DNA of 64,000 nucleotides from Yamagishiella unicocca (lineage: Eukaryota; Chlorophyta; Chlorophyceae; Chlamydomonadales; Volvocaceae): positions 558,001-622,000 of the forward strand of contig BDSL01000042.1 in assembly GCA_003116995.1 (NCBI GenBank). Reading direction: 5' to 3'. The notes beneath the pieces were generated by a model. It ran no database searches. It was not told the origin of the DNA and saw only the letters and a list, made by a program, of their open reading frames with translations. The first letter of the stretch is position 1, and each line of letters starts with the position of its first letter. A program made the position numbers and the translations under genes. Below are positions 36,651 through 46,661 of this stretch, in pieces.

Positions 36651-37199
36651 CTAGTACGTGCGTTGATTGAGGCTCTTCAGGGCGTTAGGACCCAAGTGTA
36701 CCAAGTCATCGTCATCAGGGTAGTGATGCTGCAACCACTGACCGAGTTGTGAACCTGTGATGCAAAAGCTTCGGTGGTGGGGGGGTGCCGGCGGTGGCTC
36801 AGGTGAGGATGGTGGCGGGCACGGGGCCCCGAAGGCAGCACTGGGTGCGGCGGACTTGGACGCCGAGGGCTCATCCGTCATCAGAGCGGTGTACCCGTTC
36901 GTAAAGTACCGGAGCCTGGTCAACCCGATTTTGGGTCGCTGTCCTCCCATCTTGCCCTGCCGTCGCTCTAGCTGCATGTCGCACCGAAGGCGTGCGTATA
37001 CCTCGAGCTTCCTCGGTTGCTCGACAAACTTGAACATATATTGCAGTCTTGCAGTGGGCTTAGGGCTGCTCCTGGCAATGAAAGCAGAAGGTTCCTCCCG
37101 CAATATGGCTTGTAAGACGTATATTCTTGGCGCTGCGGGGCTTCCGCTGGGCTCCTTTTCGACCCAAGCTCTTCCAAGTTCCAACGAAGGTGCCGCCAC
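36651..37199 (-). CDS. hypothetical protein, 182 residues
   Basis: Uninterrupted frame from ATG at 37199 to TAG. The N-terminal half is basic and mixed in composition (RIYVLQAILREEPSAFIAR, LEVYARLRCDMQLERRQGK). A Pro/Ala/Ser-rich linker follows, and the tail contains QLGQWLQHHYPDDDDLVHLG. No domain recognised. The composition looks more protein-like than the overlapping plus-strand frame. It would be transcribed divergently from the DUF707-like gene, about 245 bp away. It could be a spliced gene with more exons, or non-coding. Confidence 0.4.
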   Translation of the reverse strand: MAAPSLELGRAWVEKEPSGSPAAPRIYVLQAILREEPSAFIARSSPKPTARLQYMFKFVEQPRKLEVYARLRCDMQLERRQGKMGGQRPKIGLTRLRYFTNGYTALMTDEPSASKSAAPSAAFGAPCPPPSSPEPPPAPPHHRSFCITGSQLGQWLQHHYPDDDDLVHLGPNALKSLNQRTY

Positions 37200-37444
37200 C
37201 TGTCATTTCGTTGTTCACGCGGCTGATGACAGCAGGCGGCCAGCGGCCTCGCTGTTGGACAGCCTAATTCATGTCAGGTATTTGAGCCTGTCAAGCGCAC
37301 TGCTGGCGCAATATACTTAAAGGTACGGCGAAGTATGAACCAAGGGCCGTTTCCAAGGCTATGGCGCACATCATCTAGAGCCGTTTGGGCATTGTCTTCC
37401 AAATCAGTTCGCAGCAATTCACAGCGGCATAAGTCTTCGCGAAA

Positions 37445-40400
37445 ATGAGGGGCAATTTGCTTGTTGGCCTGCTGTTGCTCGTCCGACTGGGCTCACACAA
37501 TGCGCGAGCAGCCGAGGATCCTTCCCTCGAAGCAGCGCTCTCCACGCCTACCGCGACTCTACAACAGCAGGCGCAGGGCCCGCAGCTGAGCAGCGTACCG
37601 GCTAGCCAGCATGCCGGCAACGGTCAAAACAAGGCCGAGGCCACTGCCTCACCGCCTGCCGCAGGTCGCATTAGTGATTCACTAGAAGCCATCCTCTGCC
37701 GGCACTTCGTCCTAGTCCTCCGCATAGCTAGCTGCTCCGCTGGCAGCACGGAGGGCAGGGCTGCCCCGCCGACCCATGGGTCAATGAGCTCCCCCGAGCC
37801 TGGAAATCACACCTGGAGCGCAAAACACCACCACCACCACCACCACCACCACCATCACCAGAGGCGGGCGTTGGAGGAGGACGGTGGTGCGCTGTGTCTA
37901 TGGCGATACCGGCTGGCCGGGAAACGTGGCGGCGGGGAAGGGGACCCTGACGCGGCCGGCGGCTCAGGGCCAGATGGGTCCCCTGAAGCGGTCGGTGGGG
38001 ATGGGGTGCGGCGGGCGCTGCTTGAGCTGGTGGCCACTGTACCCGGCGATGAAGCTGTCGGTGGTCACTGGCATCAGCACCAGGCGCAAGGGCAGCGGGA
38101 GCAGCGGAGGCGAAGAGGAAGACGGATGCACTCTGGGCAGGCGGCGGGCGGTGGTGGGGGCGGAGCGGCGGCCAGAGTAATCTTGTCAGGGCGCGACCTG
38201 TCACCGTACAACTCCATGTGGCCCCGCGAAGCTCTCGCGTATAAGGCCCACCTGACGGCGCTGCAGCTGTGTGCGGAGCAGCAGCAGCAGCAGCAGCAGG
38301 GCGGTGGTCCGGCGCCGGCGGCAGCGGCGGTGGGCAGCGGTGGGGCCGAGCTGGCGTGCGTGGTGGTGACGGATGAGGTGGCGTGGGTGGCCACGGCGGA
38401 TGGCGGCGCTCTGGAGAGGGCGCTGGGTCGGCGCGGAGCCAGCAGCCCGCAGGCTGTGGCGGAACATATGCTGGCGCGGCCGCGTCCACAAGCGGTGGGT
38501 GTGGGGGCTGTAGCCGACGGCCGGCAAGCCGACACCGGCGACGCGGCCGCACCGGGTGCGCCCTCCTTCACCACCATCCCCTGGCGGAACCGTCCGGTTG
38601 CACGCTGCAGCGGCGGACCCGGTCGCGACGCGACCGACGCGTGCGGTGTGCACGGCACCAGGGAGAAGTGGCTGCAGGACGTCGCCGCTGGCCTGGAGGA
38701 GCTGCGAGGCGCGGCACTGCCGTCGCCGCCGGGCGGCCGCTCTGGCGGCGCCGGCGACGCTGGCGATGGAGCTCCGGACGCCGTACACGCGAGCAGGAAC
38801 GGCTTCGGTGACGTCGATGGTGGCGGCGGCGGCAGCCGGCGGAATGCGTGGGATGTGCTGGCGCTGCCGTCAGCCTGCAGTGGCTGGTCAGTCGCCGCTG
38901 AGGTTCCAGCTACCGCCCCCGCCGCCTCCCTTGAACCGCATCATACAAATGGAAGCACGGCACTGCCGCCGCCGGCGGCGGCGCACGGCATAGCGGGTTG
39001 CGTGCTGGCCTTCACCCGCGACGCCTCCGCCACTGCCGTACGGTTAGCCTCCGCCGCCGCCGCGAACTCGTCACCTTCGTCAGCGCTGCTGCCCATGACC
39101 AACGCGCCCTTCTTCGCCAAGATCGGCCTCCTAGCTCGACAGGGCTGGCTGCGCCTGGCGGTGGCTGTGCCGGCAGCGCCGACCCCGGCCAGCAGCGTGT
39201 TCCAGGAGGATGGGCCCCCTGCCGCTCCGCCCGGTGGTGTAGCGCACGGGAAGCTGCGCCGCCGGTTCCTCGTTTACACGTGTGCGGGGGATCAGGTGCG
39301 GAGCCACCGGGTGCCGGTATCGGGCGTTGTAAACCGTCTGGGGATCAGGTCGCGCTTGTGGCTTTCGCAGTCCGCTCATTTTGAACCTTTTTTTCCTTCG
39401 CGCGCCTGTCCTACCCCGCACGCACACAGCACAACACGTGCACACGCGACACACGCCCCTTCGTGGCCTTGCTCCGAAACCCTAAAATACTAAAACCCTA
39501 AACATCCTCCCTCGGGCGCCAGGGTATTTGGCCCATGTGGGCTGACCCCGGCCGCAACTACGACCTCCTGGTGGCTTACTACGGCGCCCTGCCACTCCAC
39601 GACCCGAGGCTGGGGGGCGGGGGCGCCGGCGGCGGCCATCCAGACTACCTCTACCGCGCGCACGGCTCCAAGCACCAGAACCTCCACCGGCTGCACTCCC
39701 TGCACCCGGGGCTGCTGGCGGAGTACGACGCGGTTGCGGTGTGGGATGACGACCTGGCGATGACGGCGGCCAACGTATGGCTGTGGGCTGGGAGGGTACT
39801 TGTTGTACTATGTATATTTCGCGATTTGAATGCGTGATGGACGACAGGGGCGGGATTGGATGAGCTTACGCTTTTGATGGCGCCTCCCATCGTACCAGCC
39901 CTCCCCGCCCTTCCTACAACGCATGATTGCCGTACACGTACTACACGGCCCTGGCGGCAGGTGAGCGCCATGTTCGACCGCTTCTCGGAGCTGTCGGGGC
40001 CCCCCGGCGACCCCGCCGGCGTGTGGCTGGCTCAGCCCAGCCTGCAGTACGGCAGCAAGGTGGACCACGTGCTTCTGGCGCACCAGCCCGCGCTGCGCCT
40101 GTCGTACACGTCGTTCGTGGAGAACAACGCGTGTGTCTTTAGGTGCGTGTGTCGCATGTGTATCGTGCCACCTGGCTCCCCCCCCTAACCACCGGAGGGC
40201 CACCTCTGCGGAGCTGGACGGCAGGGCGGGTATGCAAGCGTGCCTAAAACACAGCGCTGGCCCGCACCCAGGAATCTTAGCGCTAGCACACACACACACC
40301 CAATTTTTGGCGCCCTCCTTTCCCCGCTGCCATCTGAGAAAGTAAATGGACGGTTAACTGGGGAGGCTGCTGATTGACGCCACAGTGGCGTGGCACACAC

Positions 40401-41128
40401 ACCCCAGGCTGGTCGCGTGCCTCCCCTGTTGCTATTCGCATCATTGTTACCGCACCAGCGACCCGACTTCAGAGCATTGTGCCCGCGCCCGCACCCTTGG
40501 TTGGCACTTGCTCCCGCCCGTGCAGGTCGGACAAGCTGCGTGAGCTGCTCGACAGCCCCGCCTACAGCGGCGAGCTCATGGGGTGGGGCGTCGACCTGGC
40601 ATACCTGGCGGCACTGGGGCCCCGGCTGAGGGACCGGTACGCAGTGATGCACGACTTCCAGGTGCTCCCCGGGGAGGTGGTAGCGCGTGGGTTGAAGTTG
40701 AGGTGTTTGAGCTGCCACCACGCCGCTGTGTTCGCGGCGCGCCATGCCGCTTGAAGCTTCATGCCGCGCTTCCCCTCACCTGCCTATTCTCCCAGTCACC
40801 CGCCCAGTGTCGCCCTCACATGCGATTGCCGGCAGTTCCAACCTAACTCAGGAACATACACATACGCATACACATACACGCGCTCGCGTGCCCCCAGGTG
40901 TTCAATCCGCCCGCCGAGGCGAAGGCGGAGGGGCGGGAGATCCTTAAGCTGGCGAGCCAGGAGGACCGCATACGGCAATGGGAGTCGTACCAAGCGCGGT
41001 TTGGGATCGAGGTGGAGCCGGAGGTGGCGTACAAGTGCGTCCCAGCCCGCCCGGGCCTGCCGGCAGACCGCTACCCCAGCTACTGCCCCGAGTACAGTAC
41101 ACCGGCGGCGGACACAGGCGCCAGATGA
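37445..41128 (+). CDS. DUF707-like putative glycosyltransferase, secretory pathway
   Basis: Exons 37445-39295, 39523-39774, 39961-40142, 40526-40661, 40898-41128 close in phase and give about 883 residues. The start MRGNLLVGLLLLVRLGSHNA is a signal peptide or signal anchor. About 550 low-complexity residues follow (Gly/Ala-rich, a 12-His tract near 37830, a Gln run near 38280). The conserved part spans the last four exons: IWPMWADPGRNYDLLVAYYG, AEYDAVAVWDDDLAMTAAN, WLAQPSLQYGSKVDH, SFVENNACVFR, GWGVDLAYLAAL, DRYAVMHDFQVFNP. The WDDDL, FVE and GWG-D order matches DUF707 proteins of plants, whose acidic triad is thought to act like the DxD motif of GT-A glycosyltransferases; substrate unknown. 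The N-terminal extension is much longer than in plant members and could hide an unseen intron. Confidence 0.75.
37828..37860 (+). repeat. CAC/CAT trinucleotide run (His tract)
   Basis: About eleven CAC/CAT codons in a row inside the first exon of the DUF707-like gene. Confidence 0.9.
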
Positions 41129-42692
41129 CGGTGACGACGAGGGACGTATGGTACACCCGACTTGTACCGTACCATGGTACCGGTATCGTTGTAGCAAGCA
41201 GGCTAGAGATTTTCCTGCACTGTACGCATTATTTTGGTTGTTGGGTGCATGAATGGTTGCGTTACAGTTTTACGTATGCCGTCACAGGTAGTGGACGGGC
41301 ACACACTGGCTACCTCGTAGGTTGTTGTGAGGTGGAGAGGCTGGCACCGAAGGCCGGGGTATACCTGTAAAGTTATTTGGTGACAGGCGGCGGGAAGCGG
41401 CAGGTGTCGTTTGCACGGAGCTTCAGCACACGACTACTACTGAGACATTGGTGATAAGCTGATGACGGCTGGCTCGGGTGGCAAATCAGTACCGCTTCAT
41501 CACTTATTAGCGGCCCACTGTAACAGTTACTACCACAAGGATGATTCGTAAGGATTGCCCGCATCAGTCACGGTGGCAATGCGAACAAATTATTTACATA
41601 TTCATGTTTACACAGCAATGGGTACACGCCTCGACTCGCGCATCAACTCGGCGAGCAGTGAGTTGCCTAATCAGGACACCAGCCGCATGGGAGGCACGCA
41701 CTCGAGGTCGATGGTCAGGACGGGGCGGCGGGGCGAGAAGGTCGTTGGCTAGACGCTGCAGCATCTCAACGACGCAATGGAATAGGTAGCAAGGTATATG
41801 TGGGGGCCAGGGGGCATGCGGCGAGTAAAAATGGTTGCCGCAGTCCCTAAGCGCAGTGATGTAGGGTCGATTAGTCGTGGTGCGCACGAGTGCTTGCGAA
41901 TTTCAGTGCCGCGCTTCCCCACGGATTTCCCCTCTACCCTTCCACATCCGTTCCCAGTGGCGGTGCCGTACATGGGGTGAGCGGGTCCGCCTGTGTACGA
42001 AAGATGAACGTGATGTGAGCAAGCGGCATGTGGGGGAATAAGAAGACCCCTAGCGGTGGATGCGAGCACTTGTTTCACGCTACCTGAGCAGGGGAGATTC
42101 CTGCTCATGATGCACATCCTAATTAGGCGAGCGAAGGCATTTGCCTCCCGTGTGTGGCGATTAGGCTTCTCTCTAGTGGCGGTTGTCATGTGCGCAACAG
42201 AGCACAGTGCATCGATGGACCCGCGGGTCGGGACCGACCCTAAAGGCCCAGCAACTAGCAAACTCAGACAATCCTTCAACTTGCGAACCCAACAAACCCG
42301 ATCAGCAGCGGTAGCTGCCGCAGCTGTTACGGCCGCTGCAACTACCGCTGCTCGTTCCGATAATGAGTTTAACGGTAAGCTCAAACCTGAAACGGTCCGA
42401 GCCCTGCACACAGAGCTCCGCGCTTCGTTTTTCCCTCCTATATCCACCTTCCCATTATAGCACCGCCTCTACCCTCAGAAGCAGCTCAGCGCCCTCAGCT
42501 TGCATTGACGACTCCGGCGTCATCAGATGCACGGGCATTGGTCGGCATAGGTGGTTGCAAAAACCGACAACCGTCCTGCACAATACGCAGTCCCTCGCCC
42601 CACTAGCATAACCGACATTGGTCGGCGGGGCGCCTTGTCACCGCCAGCTGAAAGGTCCGCCATCAGCTGTAACGGTATTAACTGGTTACCGG
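41129..42692. other. 3' UTR and convergent spacer
   Basis: The 3' UTR of the DUF707-like gene, with TGTAA at 41366-41370, then spacer and the 3' UTR of the minus-strand HSP20 gene. A partial repeat copy (GGCCCACTGTAACAGTTACT) lies at 41511-41530. No gene seen. Confidence 0.5.
41366..41370 (+). terminator. candidate TGTAA poly(A) signal
   Basis: TGTAA, the usual poly(A) signal of volvocine algae, about 240 bases after the DUF707-like stop codon. Confidence 0.5.
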
Positions 42693-44846
42693 CTACCGTT
42701 GGAATCGATTGGGCGTCGTGGGCAGCATCATGGCCTTGGGCCCGCCCTGCTGCTCCTCCTCCACACCGCCGGCAAAGCCACTCGCCTCCTTTACGACCAT
42801 GGCGCTCGGCGGGCCAGGCATGGCCGCCACCAGCCGCGTGATCTTGAAAGCCTCCGCCAACGGCATTACGGGTGACCTGTTCAACTCCGCCGCCGCCACT
42901 GCGGCCGCCGCCGGTGACAGCTGCGACCCAACGCCGACCGCCATGTCGTCCTCTGAACACGCCACCGCAGCAGCAGCAGTAGCAGTAGCAGTAGCCGGCG
43001 GCTCCATGCCATCGGCCCCTGTGGCCTCAGCTTCGCGGTTGGCCGTCGCGACCTCCAGCGGGTCCACAATGGCTGGTGGCAGGCGGTCAACACGGACAAT
43101 GCGGCGGCCCGCCGCCGCCCCACTGACGACGACATCGTCGCCAACGGCGCCGGCACTGTCCTCTGCGGGCGGCTGCGCCACCTTGGCGATCCGCACGATG
43201 AGGACGCCGTCCTGCAGAGACGCCGTTGCGGCCTCCGGGTCGACGTCATGTGGGAGGCGGAAGGTGCGAGAGAAGTGGCGGCGGCGCCGGCGCTCGGTCC
43301 TACAGGCAGATCGAGGTGAGTCCGGAAACATTTGTGATGCTGGACTTCTCAGGGGGCGCGAGCGACTACTACTTCCTAATGAAAGAGATGGGTCCCGAGA
43401 GGCGCAGGAACGGTGGCAAACCAGGGCAAGAGGCGCGCCCTACGCACCCCCCTTTGACCTCGTGGTCACTGACAGGGAGCCAGGTAGGCTTTCAAGCACG
43501 CCCACGCGAGCGACGTTTCCCGGCCCCTGCCTACCTGCTGACCCACCGACCCATTACCCTGCCTACCTGCTGACCCACCGACCCATTACCCTGCCTACCT
43601 GCTGACCCACCGACCCCTTACCCTGCCTACAGGCTGACCCACCGACCCATTACCCTGCCTACAGGCTGATCCGCCGACCCATTACCCTGCCGACCCAGAT
43701 CCGCAGACCGACCTGATTGCTCGCGGCCTGTGCTCCGTTACCACCGCCATCGCCGCCATCTCGGCGGCGCTCAGCGGCCTCAGCCGGGTGGTCCGAACGT
43801 CAACAGCGCTGCCCTTGACCACCAAGTGGTGCTTGTCGATCTCCACGGTGATGTCGCGCTCGTGCATGCCCGGCACGTCGGCCTGATGAGTCACCGTGTC
43901 GTACGGTACGGCACGTAGCCCACCACCGTACGCGCGGGGTCCGTTGGACGCGGTGGGGGGAACATGGCGGTTGGTCGCAGAGGAGGGGCGCGCATTGAGA
44001 GAGGGAGGGCGAGAGGGCGCGAATGCTCAGTATCAGTCGCACGCTGAGGGAGATGCGGATAAGGCAACATGTGGCGCACGAGGCACGACCCAATCCCCTG
44101 ATCTCGGTAGTTCTGCGAAGCCACGATTCTACAATGCCTTAATCCCAGGTATACCCCGATGTCTGACTCAGACCCATGCTGTGTGGCCCTTCGTCATAAC
44201 GGACAATGCCACATACATGTGTGCATCTAGCGAAACAGAAACACAAAGCACTCGTACGACACACCTGTAGCTCGTACGACGTCTCGCCCTCAAAGATGTC
44301 CATGGGGTAGGCCGTCATGGGTGAGGTGCTCCCCCCCACCAGGTGCCCGCCGCCCAGCGGTTGGTGCCGACCCGACAGTGCCTTCGCCTGCCGGCGTCGC
44401 CCTGCCCACCGCCGACGTCGCTCACCGACGTCGGCATCACCCTCCTCCTCAGCAGCAGCATCATGGCCGTCAGCGCTCTCCTCGCCTGCGGAATGGTCGT
44501 ACATGTCCACGTCACACGCCAACTCCTCGGCGTTACCGCCATTACCAGCATTGGGCTGCTCTGAGCCCGGGCCGGCGGCGCCATCAGCGGCGGCGGCTGC
44601 TAGGCCGCGCAACTCCGCCGCCTGAGCTGCATCCGGAGACGCAGCCGCACCGGCGTCACCGTCGGCCGCCCCGCCGCTGCCGCTGCGTTGCACCGCCGCG
44701 GGTCCTTGGCGGGATGTGAACAGACCGAAGGGGTCGACCACACGCTTTGCAATGGAGGCCAGCGCGGAGGCCCATGTACGTCGCTGCACGGGCTGTCTGC
44801 GCTGCTGCTGCTGTTGCTGCTGCTTGCGCGGGTCCTTAGGAGCCAT
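42693..44846 (-). CDS. small heat-shock protein (HSP20, alpha-crystallin domain)
   Basis: ATP-independent chaperone family. Exons 44265-44846, 43713-43882 and 42693-43299 close in phase and give about 452 residues. The alpha-crystallin domain is assembled across introns: PMDIFEGETSYELQ joins ADVPGMHERDITVEIDKHHL, then VVKG, and after an insert FSRTFRLPHDVDPEAATASL and QDGVLIVRIAK. The insert of about 35 residues between the two halves is longer than usual. The N-terminal arm (about 185 residues, with Gln, Ala and acidic runs) and the Ala-rich C-terminal extension (about 140 residues) make the protein two to three times typical HSP20 size. The second donor (GTCGGT at 43712) is weak and was chosen because it restores phase. 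Compartment unknown. Confidence 0.85.
43528..43690. repeat. 32-bp minisatellite in HSP20 intron
   Basis: Five tandem copies of a 32-bp unit containing CTGACCCACCGACCC and ATTACCCTGCCTAC. Two units carry AGG in place of CTG. The array lies entirely in the second HSP20 intron. Confidence 0.95.
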
Positions 44847-46661
44847 TTCGCTCGGCCGGTACTTGTCGCGTCCGGCTGTTTACTTTACAACTGGGAGAAC
44901 TAGGGAGGCTGTGGTAGGCTGGGAAACGCGCCTTACGCAAAGTGCTGCCGTTGCTGATTCGCTTGCGCGTCAGAGGCTGCTCGTGCGTATCATGGGTTTT
45001 GTGGAAGTCGAGCCTTGGGCGCGGCTAAAGGAGGACAGCCTGCCTGTTGAGGATGCCTCGCCTGCTAAGAGAGAAGATTGCTAAGAGAGAAGGTTGTGGC
45101 GCGGGCCGGCTGGGGCACACGGATGCTGGTTGAGGATTCCCTCGCCCTTCGTTGTTGAGCCAAGCTGATGGGCCTCGCGCAGGTGGTGCTTGGTGGAGGG
45201 CGGGCGTTGGTTCAGGAAAGACCTCGGGTAGGAAGTAAGTAATCCTGGAGGCGGCAAGAGGTCGAGCGCCGATCTGAAGATTGTTGGCGCCTCAAAAAAG
45301 CAGACGACGGCAAGATGCCTGAGCTCGAACTAGGTTTCAAAACAGCCGTCACCGCCCGCTCACCTCCGCCTCCTCGGAATGCTCGAACAGCGGCTCAAGA
45401 TGGGACTCCCTGATGTCGCTACAGCGCATCACAGATACTTTACCTTGTCTTGCTGACTGAAGGTGATTTCTGAATGAGTCAGGAAACTGACCCACGGGGC
45501 GGGGCTTCGTCCCTGTTGCAGGACGGCCCAATCCGACCTAGGATCGTCGTGTGTGGCAACTGCTAATCTCGTCTTCAGTTCTTTTCTATTTTACGCTTTA
45601 AATGTTCGCGTAAACAGCGTTGCAATACGTCGCTTTCTCGGTTTGACAGTCGTTGCTGAGGCTGCAAGCATAGCGTCCTTTGGCTGCTCGAAAACCAAAA
45701 ATGTATTAGCAATCAAGTAGTAAAACACTTTACGCAATTGTGGCATCCTATGCCACAGCTTTCGAGCAGCGGCGCCTGGCCTAGTCCGTCCTCCACTGTG
45801 TCCTTAGTGCCGATGCCAAGAACCGAGTGTCCCCGCCGAACATGGGGCACGCCGATTGCTGCGTGCCAGAGCTCTACAATGGGCGCCTGGCCTGTAGTCC
45901 CAGGCTGCCGCCGCCGCCGGTAGGCTCCTCGGCCGGGCACCAGCAGCCTCCTCCGGCCCGACCTCAGGCACATTACAAGACGGCGGCATCCCTCGCGAGT
46001 ACGGCAGCAAGTCGGTTGAACCACGCCGCGCCACTCAACCTGGCTGGTAACCTCGACTGACGACCGGCCCTCACGCCTGGGCGGTTTCTCTTCACCAGCA
46101 GCCCTGAAACCATCACAGCTGTCCAGGGCGCCGCCCGATGTGGATTTTGGATTTTCCTTTACCCACCAGTCCACCATATACAATGCCTCGCAATTTTCCC
46201 GTCCGCGGTTACATCGTCCTAATCACCGGTCTGCAACTACGCACCGCCTAGAGTACCGAATTGACCTATCCACACTCCACAGGCAGCCTGTCGCTTATAT
46301 GTGCCGCCCTCACCGAACCCCGCAACCGCCGCAGTCAAATCCACTCTGAATCTCTCTCTCCCTGTCCCTCCTTCATACCTGCCGCTCTAACAACTTGTCG
46401 TACACCTGGTCGACGCTCCACGGCGCAACACAAAAAGACGCTGTTCGCGGGTGACTACGGCCGCCCTCTCAAGTACGACCGTACGGCACCACGCCCAGAT
46501 GAGTAGCAACAACGAGAACGCCCCTCCAAATCCCGACCGGCAGGAGAGAGGTGGTGACGATCATGCCGTCCAGACAGAAGGGCAACTCCCTGCCTGCCGT
46601 ACCGCCGTTCCACCGCCAAGTAGAACAAAAATGCGGAGCTGCAGAGGAAAACAGCACTGGG
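44847..46661. other. spacer between HSP20 and FZL
   Basis: HSP20 promoter and 5' UTR on the left, FZL 3' UTR on the right; TTACA at 46209 reads TGTAA on the minus strand. Nothing in the middle shows exon structure or a known motif. Confidence 0.5.

Noticed and set aside
36757..37320. 187-codon forward frame opposite the small hypothetical gene
   Set aside because: The minus-strand frame over the same bases has more protein-like composition and an ATG start; the plus frame would also sit in a probable promoter region.
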